This document shows positions 1 through 59,600 of a stretch of DNA of 64,000 bases, piece after piece. The notes beneath the pieces were generated by a model. The model did not search any database, was not told the origin of the DNA, and worked only from the letters and a program-made list of their open reading frames with translations. How positions within the stretch are numbered: the first letter of the stretch is position 1; every line of letters starts with the position of its first letter. The stretch covers positions 18,017,001-18,081,000 of the forward strand of contig NC_079365.1 in NCBI RefSeq assembly GCF_021018895.1, given 5' to 3'. Made by a program: the position numbers and the translations under genes. The stretch comes from Seriola aureovittata (taxonomy: Eukaryota; Chordata; Actinopteri; Carangiformes; Carangidae).

Positions 1-324
1 TGGATGAACCGAGAGCCAGCAAAGAGCTGCAAAAACTTTACCAAGACGGACAAAAGCGGGCAACACAGGTGCAAAAGCTCTCCTTTCAGAGCAGCCACAC
101 AACATACATGCATACATTCAGGCTATAGGCTCCATGTTGAGGCTCAGTAATCCTGTTCATGCAGGCAGCGCCAAATGCAACACAATGAGAGCAGAGACTG
201 TTGAACTTACCTTGAGTCGGTTTGCAGTTTTACCTGGAAGTTCACACAGTCGGCTCACTTTGTGCTCCTGCACAACTATGAAAATCTTAGTATATCGACC
301 GTCTCATTGGCTGGAATGAAAGGG

Positions 325-328
<4 letters not shown>

Positions 329-386
<58 letters not shown>
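329..386. repeat. CT/GA dinucleotide microsatellite
   Basis: An almost pure (TC)n tract of about 29 units, continuing into imperfect CTCACTCTC repeats to about 415. A second shorter CT/CA-rich patch lies at 781-820. Confidence 0.95.
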
Positions 387-391
<5 letters not shown>

Positions 392-1997
392 ACTCTCTCA
401 CTCTCTCCCTCCTCCTCTAATCGGAAATGTGTGTGATCCCCCCAGACGTCCAGTCACGAATACCCCAGTTGCAGTATAATGGGGGGTTGTAGCAGAGCAG
501 TATGCATTGCATACTTTCTCTATTAAAGCATGTTTCAAGAAAGAACGAGGGTAGGAGGGTTGAAACAGAGGACCCCGCCCCGAAAAGCTCACCCACTTGA
601 GAGAGGAAAAGAGAGAGGGAGAGAAGGAGACGGGCATCAGACAGGAGCTCGGGTAGAGTCTGGTTCCGGGGTTCCCAAAGTGGGGTCCGGGGGGCTGGGA
701 AGTTCCCCACAGAAGGGAGGAAAAAGTTTTGCTTCAGTGGAAATGATGGTGAGATCAGACAGATTCGAGCAGAGGTTTTAATCTCTCTCTCTCACACACA
801 CACTCTCTCTCTCTCTCCCTGCTGTTATCTCCCCACCTACAGTGTTAGAGATATACTCCTGTAAGTCAGAACAAAGTACAGAAATATCAAATGAGGTTTC
901 AAAAAACAAAATCTGCAAGGTAGCTGTCTGATATGCATTTGTTTGAGAACCAATTTGCCCCACTTTAGTTAATTTATCATCATGCACTGCATGCAAACAT
1001 ACATTAGAACTGAGAAGCAGTGAAAAAACAGATATATTTGTTCCTCCTGTGTGAGTAAAAATAGACGCCATTAGACGCCATCTCCAGTCATTCATTATTT
1101 TATTCTATTATTCTCTAACCAGTTAATCTATGTATATATATATTTTTTATTATTATCATTTTCAAATGTAATTAAATAAAATTTTTAATTCATATTCTAG
1201 AGTGGACAGTTAAGTTGAATAGTTTTGCTACATATTTAGGTTTATTGTCAGTTCTTTGGGATTTTCAAGCGGTAACTTTGTAAGTTTGCACAAACTGATA
1301 AATACAGATGGAAATGTTTGAACCACGGTGGATACACATTCCAGGGACGGCTAATACTGGACTGCTCATGGAGTCATGTCAGGTGAGCATGCTGGCATGA
1401 GACCAGAACATAAAGCTTTAAGTTACAAAGATGAAGCTCAGCACATGATTTGAACGGTTTACAGTGTCAGTTTCATGATGTAATTCTGAAATTCACAGAC
1501 TGAATAATATCCTGTGAAAGCAGAATATTACAATGAGTTTTAAAAAAAAAAAAGGAATTATACAGAAATACAGAAAATGTTTGCTCTTCCAGCCTTGACA
1601 TAATTTCTCTGGTAATAACCATAAGATACATAAAACAGAATAACAAAGAAATCATTTGCATATTTTTGTAGCAGCATTTATGTTGCTGAGAATCGGTAGT
1701 CAAATATGAATTTGATTAGTCACTCACTATAAATATTACTAAATGAAAGTGAATAGAATGACACTAAAAAAAAACTGTCAACCCGCCATTTCCAAATGCT
1801 GTGTAAAGCAGGAGGATAATTGGCCATCAGTAGTTATCTGTAGACATGTTCTACACTTCAGTCCCATTAAGTTCCTATTTCTGCAAAAAATAAAATAAAT
1901 AAAATGTCAGTATCTTCTGATTGTTCAAGACAAAAGAAAATGGTTGCTGTGAAAATTACCAGGAGAAAGAAACAAAGATATAATGGGGAATAAGAAA

Positions 1998-2011
1998 GGG
2001 GGGGGGGGGGG
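1998..2011. repeat. Poly-G run followed by TG-rich repeat
   Basis: A run of about 14 G, followed by degenerate (TG)n to about 2055. Simple sequence, no gene. Confidence 0.85.
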
Positions 2012-2507
2012 TTGCATGAGAGAGTATTGTGCGTGTGTGTCTATGTGTGTGTGTCAGACAGAGAGAGTTCAGTGGCCTTCTGCAGGCTGGTGTGTCTGAG
2101 ATTCGGTTGGACTCTGATCTTGAGGTTTATTTAAGCTGAATTCCGTGGGCTCATCAGGACCGGGTTACAAAAATCCTCCTATAGAACTAGAAAGAATGTG
2201 CAGCGCATACAGTTCTGCATAAGGCACAAAGGCATGTCTTTAGAGGTGGGGGCAGGCATCAAAAGACAGGCAGAGAAGGGATTTCTTTAGAGGCTGGGGG
2301 CAAAGAAGGTATTTTGGAGCTCCATTCAGTGCCAGGGAGAGGAGGGGAGGCATTTTGTGGTAAAGGGTGCATTTCCAGGGGATGTTAGGAACTTAAAAAC
2401 TGCTGCAAACCCCGCACACCTCCTCTGTTATTGGAAGTTAATTAGCTCCAGTCATTCTTCTCTGAACCCGAGGGGCTACAATTAGTTTTGATCCTTAAAT
2501 CCTTTAG

Positions 2508-3025
2508 TTTTTGGTGAATAAATAACAAAAACTGGCAACACTTTACTTTAACTCTGCCTATTTAGCATTTATAGGCAGCACATAAACATTTAATAAAATT
2601 GTTGACTACACGCTATAATGTAATTGTGAGTCAACAACTATAACTCCTGCTGTGGGCTGCCATAAGTGGAGGCTGGTGTATAAACCAGTAATGAAAGACA
2701 ATATAGTAAATATAGTTGTAATAATAGAAAATATGTCTTTTGAAAAGTAAATATGTAAAAGAAATGCTTAAAAGTGCTTGCAACGACATCATAGTGTGTT
2801 AAAAAACAATTTATTTAATGTCTGTATACTGCTTATAAATACTAAACAGGGGTGCCGAAAGTAAAGTTAAATTTAAAACTTTACATACATTTTTATGCTG
2901 CATGGCCTTTTTTTGTTTGGCACCCTAGCGCACATGATTGTGTTTTGGGAATGTAAATGTTTTTTTTCCTATTCTGTCTGGTGCAACAGGCCCTTCATGA
3001 ATTTAAAATGGCTCTACCAATACAC
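2508..3025. mobile_element. Old dispersed repeat interrupted by a MITE
   Basis: The left flank (about 2508-2536, GTGAATAAATAA) and right flank (about 2871-3025, TTTTGGGAAT to GCAACAGGC to CATGAATTTAAA) match, in the same order, the uninterrupted repeat at about 5779-5970. Between them sits an element of about 330 bp (2537-2870) with imperfect terminal inverted repeats: ACTTTACTTT then TTTAGCATTTATAGGCAG on the left, and the reverse complement of CTTATAAATACTAAACAG then AAAGTAAAGT on the right. A partial relative is at 44895-45062. Family names are not assigned. Confidence 0.7.
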
Positions 3026-3327
3026 CTAAAACAATCAACTGAATGTACATGGATGTAAAAATTAACTTCTTAACTATTTCTCCATGAAGAAGCGCATCTA
3101 CCTGCAATGTTTTCTACATCTTTTAATGAAACAAGCATGTTAAAACTCATAATAATAAAATCCGATATAATAAACTGTCATTATACATTTGGTGTATTAT
3201 TTATATTTTTTAATTGTAAAAGAAATATCTGAGAAGAACAAAAATGTAAATGGTCAACTGAATAACTGCTCCAGAGGAGTTTAAAAGTGGATTTGATCAG
3301 TCCCTTGTTGGATGGCGGTACCCGTCT

Positions 3328-15448
<12,121 letters not shown>

Positions 15449-15965
15449 TGTTTGTGGTCTGTGGTAGATAGAGACTTATAATACTGGATAATAGTGTGGC
15501 CACAGACTGGGATCCTGCGGCGATTTGGGTTTTTTTTTCTTCTGTAGATCACCCTGATAGAAGAGAAAAATCCCCAGATGTTCAGAAGGAGTGTGGCAAT
15601 CCACGCAGAAAGCAAAAAAAAAAAAAAATCCTGCCTAAAACACAACCACCCACACGCGAACCCTGCGCTCTTATTCAAACAGAGGCCTTAATCCCCAAAA
15701 CACAGCCGATCAATACATGTATCAATCATTAATGAACAGTGGCACATCGGCCCTCGTCCATGCAAACTTTTTCCTATGATACTCCAATCCGTGTACAATG
15801 TACCTGACGTTTAAACCAAATATCCTGCATGAAACACAGACGTCTGGTTGGATTTGAATTTGCTGCCAGAATAAAAGCAGTTCTCCAAACAAACGCTAGA
15901 CGTCAGTAGAATAATTTCCAGAGGTTTTCCGGGGTTTTTTTTTTCTCCCGTTTTCCGGGAAATAA
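15449..15965. promoter_or_regulatory. Head-to-head promoter interval of mst1 and abhd14b
   Basis: This lies between the mst1 start codon (15448, minus strand) and the predicted non-coding first exon of abhd14b (ends 16045, plus strand). The genes are divergent and start within about 0.6 kb of each other, so a shared or overlapping promoter is likely. I see no strong TATA box. mst1 should have a short 5' leader here, since no upstream acceptor is needed before its ATG. Transcription start sites are inferred only. Confidence 0.5.
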
Positions 15966-16045
15966 AGTGAAACTACAGCTGGGTCTGGACTACAAACAGA
16001 TCTAGTTTGTTGGTTAATCGTCGGCTCGTTTCTGCAAAGCATCAG
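15966..16045 (+). other. abhd14b: Predicted non-coding exon 1 of abhd14b
   Basis: A consensus donor (CAG then GTAAGT, GT at 16046-16047) follows here, and the first coding exon of abhd14b is preceded by a good acceptor (TTTTTTTGTTCAG, AG at 17562-17563) only one base before its ATG. A spliced 5' UTR exon is therefore needed, and this donor is the best candidate in the interval. The 5' boundary is a guess. Confidence 0.5.
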
Positions 16046-16898
16046 GTAAGTGTCATTGTGTTTGTGATGAAGAGCGGGAGCACAGATGATCTAATGTGGA
16101 CTTTGATCAGAGTGTGTAACCTGCCAGCTTCACTCCAACTCTGGACAGGACAGGAAGTCTCTGTGAACTCACACGACTCATTAAAAGACAGTTATTGAAA
16201 CACAGAGCGGACAAATTAACAGGAACATGATGCAAAACGGTGCAACACGCGTCTTTGTGGAGCAATTGACCGTGTTCAGTTGAGACTGTGCCAGAGAGGT
16301 GTGGATTAAATCGGCCGTGTTTACCACTGAGGCTTCATTTACCAGGGCTCTCTTAGACATGCACATGTGAAGGGAATAGACTTGGCTGATGTGTTGATGT
16401 GAGCAGCTGCCACCTGATACCTGTTATTTATTTACTTAGTTGGCTTCTACTTATTGTTTCTTTTTTCCCCCTGATGTACAGAACAACCACATGCTGTTCA
16501 GCCAGCACTACACCACATGAAGAAGATTCACGGATGAATAATCTCTCTGATGTACAAGCAAAAATGCATCGGGCAAAAAGGCTAGTGTGAAAAGTAACAC
16601 TTAAGTAAAAGAGAATCCTAATACAAAATTTAAATAGCCTGTATATAACATGTACATTTGTCACGATTTAAAGGCAAAGTGCACAGTAAACCAATAATAA
16701 CAATAATAATACTAGTTATACTACTAATAATAATGATACAAAAAATGTTTGTTTTATTTGCCCATTCACAAAGGACTTGTTTTTATACATTTTAACTGAA
16801 ACTTAAACTTGTTAAACTTGATATATATTTTATTTTATGTTTGCAACAAACTATTATCATATAAAACAACCTCAGCCAAAGGAAGTAGACTCATTTAA

Positions 16899-16928
16899 AT
16901 ATTATTGTTATTATTATTATTATTATTA
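16899..16928. repeat. ATT trinucleotide microsatellite
   Basis: A short (ATT)n tract in abhd14b intron 1, just ahead of the retroposon-tail and TATC module. Confidence 0.85.
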
Positions 16929-16948
16929 CCAATGAGTTACTGGACACG

Positions 16949-16975
16949 TGAATTTCCCCTGGGAGATAAATAAAG

Positions 16976-17046
<71 letters not shown>

Positions 17047-17047
17047 A
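16949..17047 (+). repeat. Retroposon-like tail plus (TATC)18 microsatellite
   Basis: GTGAATTTCCCCTGGGAGAT then AAATAAAG leads directly into about 18 TATC units (16976-17047), within abhd14b intron 1. The same lead-in with a longer array is at 37449-37647. The pattern fits a LINE-type 3' end with a slippage-prone tail. Confidence 0.8.
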
Positions 17048-17564
17048 TTATCAATTTAAATTTTGCAATTAATTGTGTATGCTACAATAGTGACAGTTGC
17101 CTGTTACAATTTTGCAGATATCAGGGTCATGTCTTTAAAATGCTTGCTCTGTTACTGTTACCATAACTCATATATTCATTTTACCATAATATAACAATGA
17201 GAAAAGCAAATACCCTCTCATTTGATAAGCTGTAAACAGATTGTTTAGTAATTTTGCTTGAAAAGTTACTAATAAAAAGTTGCCAATTCATTTTCTGTTG
17301 ATCAACTAATTAACTAAAGTGTAGGACTGCCACTACTCTGTTCTTACAGAGGGATCCCTCCTCTTTTGATCTTCATGAGGTTGCTTTTTTTTCCCATAAA
17401 AGGCTTCATCTGAGTCGCAGGTTTAAGGAGAAGATCTTATGTTGTTCCGATTCAGACAAATTTGTGATTTATGGCAATATACTGTAAACGCGCTTGATCG
17501 GATTATGATTTTGTATGTAAATGTGCAGACTGATCTGAGAATCCAGTGGGTTTTTTTGTTCAGG

Positions 17565-20464
17565 ATGTCAGCTGTTAAGATGACAGAAGGGAGTGTGCAG
17601 GTGGAGAGCTGCAAAGCACCGCTGTTCTACAGACAAAGTGAACCCGCCTCAGGGGAAGTGAACATGTCAGTTCTGCTCCTTCACGGCATCCGTTTCTCAT
17701 CAGAAAACTGGGTCAACATTGGCACTCTGGAGACTCTGGCCGGAGCTGGCTGCCGTGCAGTCGCCATCGACCTGCCAGGTGAGTCTGAAGGGAACAAACT
17801 CGGCCTTCTTCACTACTTCACACAAGTCTGGATGAACAACTGGGCAGAGTGGGCAACTGCTCTGGATTCCCAGACCTCCAGGGGTCCTAAAAGTCCCAGG
17901 TTCACTGTGTCTGGTTGCTGGAACTTTAATCACTTGCATATACGTATGTAAGGGCATTTGCATCACTAGTTCTAACACCAGCAGTGTACAAATGGATGCA
18001 CAGACAACTATCAATGGATGACTTAAGAAAAATTAATTTGATAATTCTCAAACTATTTGGTGCTAAAGGTTTTTAAGTACCACAGCTGCCTCCGTGGGCT
18101 GTGTGTCGCAGCCACTACTGCTGACTGTAACTGTGTACCGTGTTGGTGAGCAGGCCAAACCATAGCATCCCTTTGTTCCACAGCCTTTTCACCTCACACA
18201 GTATCATCTTCCTACCAACTCTCCCACACCTCCCAGTTTGACAACCTCTGCTCTAAAGGTTCTGGTGTGAAAACTGATTGGTATGTAGTTCTCGAACAGC
18301 AAAAATTGTGTCCCAAGGCCACTAAACAGGTTAATCTGGACATGTTTTTGCTCTTGTTCCCCACCTGCTGCCCTCTGCTTCCTCTCTCAAGCCTCCCTTA
18401 ACCCCATCCCTCTCCCTGTCTGTCCACAGGACTTGGACGGTCTAAGTCAGCTGAGGCCCCGGCACCGGTGGGAGAACTGGCCCCTGCAGGTTTCCTGAAG
18501 GAAGTGTGTGAGCACCTGAACCTGAGCCCCGTGGTGGTGATCAGCCCGTCCCTGAGTGGGATGTACTCCCTCCCGTTCCTCCTCCAGCACCAGGCTCTCA
18601 TACGAGCCTACGTCCCTGTAGCTCCCATCTGCACCGACAAATTCACAGCAGAGCAGTACCAGAGTGTAAAGGTACAGTCTGTGCATGAGGATATGCCTCT
18701 GGTTTATATTCTTTTCTAGTTTCCTTCTGTGGAAAACTTTTTTTATTTTCATTTTTTTTACATTATGTGTGCGCTTCATTTGCTCTTTAAAGGATAACTT
18801 GAGCAACTGTGAATGTCAACTCCAATTTCCAGCATTTCCCGGTCCCCTTTCTAAAAGAGGCTGTGGATTTTTACATGCTACCATGACAGGAGTAGATATC
18901 ATGTGACTTTGTACTTTCACAGACGCCACTGCCTTTCATCCAACTCCAAACCATTCCAAAATTAAATTTCTTAGATAGCAAACCAAGTGAAGGTGCATAA
19001 TCCATGAAGGGGATGTGTGCGTTACAGGGAAGTAGTTCACCTCCAGAAACAAGCAAACATGTCTGAAGAAAACGCATGAAGCTCTTACTGAAGGAGCAGA
19101 TGACGCTCTGTGATTTGGGGAAAATATATAATATACTGTAGAACAAAAGCAGTGTCATAATATCAGAGTGGAATTGTGATAGTAACATGATTAAATACAC
19201 ACAGCAAATGAAACAGAATAAAATCAGTGCTGAAATGTAAGTACTGTATTTGAGTATAATATTATGGTACTTTTACTTTACTTAAATATTTCCATTTTAT
19301 TTTCTTTGATACTTCTAATATAACATTTGTTTGACAGCTATAGTTACTGGTTACTTTGATGATCGAGGTTGTACATAAAAAAACACATGATCAGGTTTTT
19401 AAAAGTGGCTGTGCTGTTTTAACTGTATTTAAAGCTGAAAGAAGTTGACATACATAGAAACACAACAGTAATTATAATGCAGTATTTTACTCTAACTCTG
19501 ACTAGGCCTATTCTTTTTCATACCTTTTTATACTTTATGTGCATTTTGCCAATAACACTTTTTAACAACAAGTTTTTAAAGGTGCAGTCCACTGATTTGA
19601 CAGATGAAAGTCAGTTTGACTGGTCACAGGGAGAATTAATCATCTGTAGAACGTCTTCTGTGGCTTTGGAGGAGCTTTTTAAAACAACCTCAGTGATGTC
19701 AAAGTGAAGTTACCAGGTTTATCTTGGTTTGGAGACGACTTTTTCTTAACACAAAAACTATTTTTACACACTGTTATCGAAAAGATGCTGTTGAGCTGTA
19801 TCATGGAAATTGTCGGGATTCAGCGTTTTTTGGGACTTGAGTCATATTGAAGTACTTTTATTATTAATCTTGTACATTGTGTTAACTCACATTACATGTT
19901 TTAATTGGCCTTTCTGCACGGCCAGAACCTGCAGCTTCTATGGCCACATCTGGACTGGAGTCTGGAGTAGAACTTTTAATTTGTAATGGAGTACATTTAT
20001 AATGTGGTAGTGTCTTACAAGTAGAGAACCTAAATACTAATGATAAAAGCTGCCTCACCACACTCTGTTCTCACTCTCTTTTATTTACTCTACTTTTGTT
20101 CATATTGACATCTAGACACATAAATTAGGCACATCTAATAAAAATAAAAAGCTTGTCTCTTATTTTCTCACCAGACTTGTTTGAGTTTTTTTTTTTAAAC
20201 TTGAGGTAAAATGTAGGACATCTACAAAATCCCTTTAGCAACAGGTTTGAATTATTTTTTACTTGTGTCTCATGTCTCCTCCAGGTCCCATCGCTGATCG
20301 TTTATGGTGACCAGGACGCTCAGCTCGGAGAGGTGTCGCTGCGCAACCTGAGCAATCTGACCAATCACAGCGTGGTGGTGATGAAAGGAGCAGGTCACCC
20401 CTGTTACCTGGACGACCCGGACACTTGGCACAAAGCTCTCACAGACTTCCTTACCACGCTGTGA
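17565..20464 (+). CDS. abhd14b: Alpha/beta hydrolase ABHD14B (CCG1-interacting factor B), three coding exons
   Basis: Cytosolic/nuclear alpha/beta-hydrolase; mammalian ABHD14B binds the TAF1 (CCG1) histone-acetyltransferase region and is reported to be a lysine deacetylase acting with CoA. Exons 17565-17778, 18430-18671 and 20285-20464 join in phases 1 and 0 to 211 residues (human 210). Visible features: oxyanion strand [15 protein letters not shown], nucleophile elbow SPSLSG with Ser112, acid Asp163 in VYGDQD, and His190 in GAGHPCYLD, matching the human triad Ser111/Asp162/His188. It lacks the N-terminal membrane segment of ABHD14A. The ATG at 17565 comes one base after the acceptor; an in-frame ATG at 17580 is a possible alternative. 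It is divergent from mst1 and convergent with cacna2d2. Confidence 0.96.
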
Positions 20465-20670
20465 ATATCTTCACTGTGTAGTGGAGGAGAGATTCACACA
20501 CACACTGTATCATTGGAGCCACGTACATAAACATGTTGTTCATTCATGACAAATGTAGACCACAAACATCCTCCTGCATGACCTGATTTTGACTTTTTAA
20601 TAGTGTCAGTAATCAAACTGTAAATCAAGTCTTTTTTAAAATGATTAGGAGCAGACGAGGCTCAGACTAT

Positions 20671-20831
20671 TTAAGGAAAAGTTCAACATTTTGGAAGATA
20701 TGTTGTTGGGAAACAGGTCCCAGTCAAGAAATAGCATGGCACTTAATCCAATGTGAAACAGAGACACTCATCTAACTCTCTACAAGAAGAAGAAATAGTA
20801 TATTTCCCAAAATGTTGAACTTTTCCCTTAA
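20671..20831. mobile_element. Palindromic transposon copy C, in the abhd14b 3' UTR
   Basis: A 161-bp foldback element beginning TTAAGGAAAAGTTCAACATT and ending in the near-exact reverse complement (AATGTTGAACTTTTCCCTTAA). It is an internally deleted member of the family at 3751-4185. It starts 207 bp after the abhd14b stop codon and before its likely polyadenylation signal, so it should be transcribed as a long hairpin. Confidence 0.8.
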
Positions 20832-21022
20832 CACTGCACCATGAAAATGTATATTGTGTATTACAACTGATACAGTTACAATTTATTCTTTTATAGATTT
20901 TATATTTTCAATTTAACCAGGCAAATTCAATGAACCTCCAGCTGTGTCTCGCTGAGAAACCAAACACCACACACTGAACTGAAGTGAAAAATATGAACAT
21001 TATTTAATAACTGATTCTCTGT

Positions 21023-21028
21023 AATAAA
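21023..21028 (+). terminator. abhd14b: Likely abhd14b polyadenylation signal
   Basis: AATAAA on the plus strand, 559 bp after the abhd14b stop codon, followed by T-rich sequence from about 21085. It is the first canonical signal I see after the stop. Confidence 0.5.
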
Positions 21029-22216
21029 CAATTTGAAAATATTTTACAAGGAGTCACAGACACAATATTTTACAAATTTTGCCCTCTTCTTTTTTTTTTC
21101 TTTTTTTTAGCTTCATCTGTACAAAAGAATGGAGCGACATGGACCAGTGCCCAGAAAAGAAGGAGCGAAATCTTCCACACACACACAAACATTCACACTC
21201 ACATACGTACAAGAAATAAAAGAAACAAAAACTAATGAAAAAAAACAAAACAAAAAAAAAACATTTTGACTTCAGATCTCAAACTTATCAACAGTGCTGT
21301 ATTCCTATATTTTTTTTGAATTCGACTGATTTTACTTTTTTTTTTTTTCTCTAAATGTTATTTTTTTCACACACTTGTCAAACATGGTCACATAGCACCA
21401 GACTACAGACTACAGAATCACATACACACGTGTCTTTCCCACAGAGACGCACCAACACAGATGCAGCGAGGGTCGGGAGGGGGCTTCATGAAAACCCTCC
21501 CTTACTTGTTTTCTAGGGGCGTGTCCTAAAGCTGACCCCTCCCTCTCATCCCCAAGCTGGTCCAATTTTCTGTTTTTTCTTTTTTTTTTTTCTTTGTTTT
21601 TTTGGCAAAAGTAAATTTGTCAAACCACAGAAATCATACGTGTGCCCCTTTAGAAGACATTTTCCGTGGGGATGCACACACAGACGTCACTACATGATTC
21701 CTCCATGACCTTCTGATTGACAGGCCCGTGCTGCTCTGTGGAGACCCACTCCCTGAGCTTGCCTCTGACATCCCGCCCTCTCACAAAAAAAAAAAAAAAA
21801 AAAAACACCTAGCGTGACGTCTTCAGTTTACTTCTGCCTGGTGCTTGACATCTCCCAGCTGGGCATGAAGAAGTGTCATTACGTGTTTGCTTAAATATGT
21901 GTGTGCGCATTGTGCATAATGTTTTGGTGCAGGTGCACAAACTGTAGGCCTACATATTTACGTATATGTGTGAGACTGTAAGCATACAGAGCCGGGAAAA
22001 GAGAGGAAGTTGCAGGGCGTACATTTCCACAGGCACGTGTAGCGTTCATTTACAGACAGTGGAAATAGGGAAATACAGACAGAATTAATGGCACAGGACA
22101 GACAAACGAATGCCAGAAAAGTACAACTGCACCCGCCATCAGATGATCCGGCCCCTACCCAACTCTGATAAGGAGCAAATTGCAAATACAAATCTTAAAT
22201 TTCAATTCTTTTGTCT

Positions 22217-22564
22217 TTTATTTTACTGAGTCTGATTTCTTCTGAGCCGCGCTGCAGTTACTGTGCCAGCATGTTTGTCACATCAAAGAGTACCAACAAC
22301 TGTACAGAGTGTGTTAAGTTAAGGTTCAAATCATTGTGTGAATCTTCCCACCTGAGCGATACAGTGAGGGTTGGGTGGGTTGTGAACATCGAAGGTCGGA
22401 GGCTTTTGAAAGTTTAAAAACTCCCACCCGCTTCAAGCATTTAATCGAACAGGCATCAATCGATATTGAATCATTCCAAGACGTAAAAATACAAAACTAG
22501 AGCTCACTATACTTACTGCAGAACACCAAGAAAACCCAGGGGAGTGAATATTTTGGAGGATCTA

Positions 22565-22604
<40 letters not shown>

Positions 22605-24948
22605 AGAAAGAGTGTACATGAAAGGGGAGGGGGACGTATCAGAGCTCTGTACTGCGTAACACTAAGGCATTTATAGAGGCTTTGTTAACTATGTTGCATT
22701 TGTAAAAGAAAACACTGATGAACTACACATTCTTTCGGACACCTCTGCTCCCGTAGATTAATTTTTGAAGCCGACTGATGGTTAAAGACGGATTCTTTTT
22801 GTTTCAGTAAAATCCCTTTTTTTTTTTTTCCCTCTACAACAACACTGGATTTTGTCCTTTGCAACACAGGAACAGGAAAAACAGCTATGCTACCACAACT
22901 GTCATCCCTCACACACTCTGTTTAAAAGACATTCCCTATGAGGGTTTTTTTTTAACGCAAACTAAAACACATACATCCATACACAAACACATACGATTCA
23001 GGCAGAACTATAGCAGTCAGGTGGCCCTAAAAGTTAAGTCGCTGTATACTGATAGTGTATCATAGATCTATACATGGCTTTGTAAAGGAACAGTATAGTA
23101 ACTCCATATGATGGCAGTCAGGTGGCTCTGAAGGGGCACAGACACCACAGCCGAGAGGGCAAATACATTAAGCTAGAGCCGGTGGGTGTGACGGCTCTGT
23201 GTAAAGCTATATCTATAGCCAACAGATTCAGTCTCACTGGCTCCAAAGCCTCAAAGATGGCTGCTTTATAAAGGTACTATACAGTAGCTCTACTCTTAAT
23301 ACAGCCGATGCATTCCAAAACAAAGTGCGTCAAGGCACTATGAAACAGAGCGGCTCCTAAACATGGGAGTCTAAATGACTTTTCACACATCGTAATGATC
23401 AAATGACGAACTGTGACGGATTACAACCAGAGTACTACTGTACGTGATCACCATATTTAGTGGCCTCTTCTGCACTTTTGTTGGAAATGTTGATAAGCCC
23501 CTATCCCCCAGCAGCGAATGGTTTTGAAGTTTGAACAGCATCAGTCAAAAGGTAAAATAAGCCCCCAACAGAAAGAAGAAGAAGAAAAAAAAATGATTAG
23601 CCCAAAAAGAAGAAAAACTCACCTGGAATTACTATGAGAGAGTCATGAGGCAGAGATCTTGGTGTGTTTGAGTGTGTGAACAGGAGTTGAGCACATGTAC
23701 AAATCGTGATTAGGAGTGTTCGTCGAGGTTAGTGGAGAAGCCTCATGAGGATTGGCAGAGGTGAGCTTTCCTATCAGAGAGTGCAGGGACTTCTTTTTTT
23801 TTTTTTTAACATCAGTCTAAACCAGAGGTCAGAGTGGTCGATTGATCGTAAAGGAGAATACTACACAACATCAACAGCGCTCCTGAACAAATCTGCAGTA
23901 ACTCAACGCTGATTCATATTTCACAGCTGTCACTAGTGGACGACAGATAGCACTAGCCTTAAATAGTCAATATAAGGAAAAACATTACCATCATGTAATT
24001 ACAATAATCTCCAGTGGACGTCGTTTAAAAGCATTCATCGGTAATTAGGAGCTGCACAAAATGAATCAGCCTTCAGTTTCCGGCCGTCTCCACACCTCCT
24101 CTCATGGTTTATCCTAAATCTAAATCAGGAGCCACTTCTTCTTGTGTTTTGGCTATAAAAAATAAGTCAACATGAAAGTCTATCTCATTTTGGCAAGTAG
24201 ATATAGTGCATACATGAATTCACGTCGTTTTAGGTGAACACCTAACGACTTCCTTTTCAAATTGAGACCTAAATATACTGTATGTTTGGAATACTCATCA
24301 CTTCAGCAGTTTATACTTGACATTTTGTATACTTGACAGTTCTTATTTTTGTTGTTTTTCTTTTATGGTGGCTATTTGTGGCTGGACGGTGCACAGCCCG
24401 TTAGGAGAGGCGAGTGACAGAGCGGTGAGACTCTGAGATGGAGGAGAGAAGGAGGAGGAGAAGTCCCACCGTCTGTCCGACAGACAGAGGCGAAGCTGGA
24501 CAAGATACCCTCAACTCTCCAGTCTGTGTGAGGCGGGAGATCCGTGTCGAGGACATTGACGTGTCCCCCCCCCCCCCCCCTCCCATCTCTGGATGGTGGA
24601 CGCGGTGAGGTGGTCGTGGGGGGTGGAGTGTGGGGGCCTTTGTTTTCTTTTCAGACGTTGTCTCTGATGATCCAGGTGGTCCAGCACCACCTACTCCTCC
24701 TGCAGATGAAGGTTAATTGGCTGAGGACACAAATGTCCAGCAGTTGTCACTAAGCGACACAAACTGAAGCAAGCTGGGTAGCGCGGCACTCAGGGCTTCC
24801 GACTTGCTGTGATAGGAAGTCCCATTATAACCTATGACTATATTGGGAGGGGAGGGGGGCACAGAGGTGGGGAGGCAGCGGCAGAGGGTTTCAGGACGGG
24901 GGAGAAGCTTGGGAGGGCTAAAAGGAGAATAAGTGGAGGAAAATGTAA
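22217..24948 (-). other. cacna2d2: Probable cacna2d2 3' UTR
   Basis: Non-coding sequence directly after the cacna2d2 stop. TTTATT at 22217-22222 (AATAAA on the minus strand) is the best visible polyadenylation signal and gives a 3' UTR of about 2.7 kb. Contents include a TG microsatellite (about 22567-22600), a C run (about 24566-24581), poly-T/poly-A runs, and no transposon I recognise. The gap from here to the abhd14b signal (21029-22216) is low-complexity and T/A-rich, with a poly-A run at about 21785-21805. Confidence 0.45.
22567..22600. repeat. TG microsatellite
   Basis: About 17 TG units within the probable cacna2d2 3' UTR. Confidence 0.9.

Positions 24949-59600
<34,652 letters not shown>

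Larger units (their letters stand above)
1..3327. other. Region downstream of mst1 without a recognised gene
   Basis: No open frame here shows protein-family similarity, splice-consistent exons or codon-like composition. The short frames overlap simple repeats or transposon relics. Contents: a long CT microsatellite, a second CT/CA-rich patch near 781-820, a G run near 2000, and an old repeat carrying a nested MITE (2508-3025). The part next to 3327 must include the mst1 3' UTR, but I see no canonical AATAAA close to the stop on the minus strand. TTTATT (minus AATAAA) occurs near 2810 inside the transposon and near 2126. Confidence 0.6.

Noticed and set aside
417..781. Overlapping open frames on both strands left of mst1
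   Set aside because: Composition is driven by GA/CT-rich sequence. No domain motifs and no exon-like boundaries.
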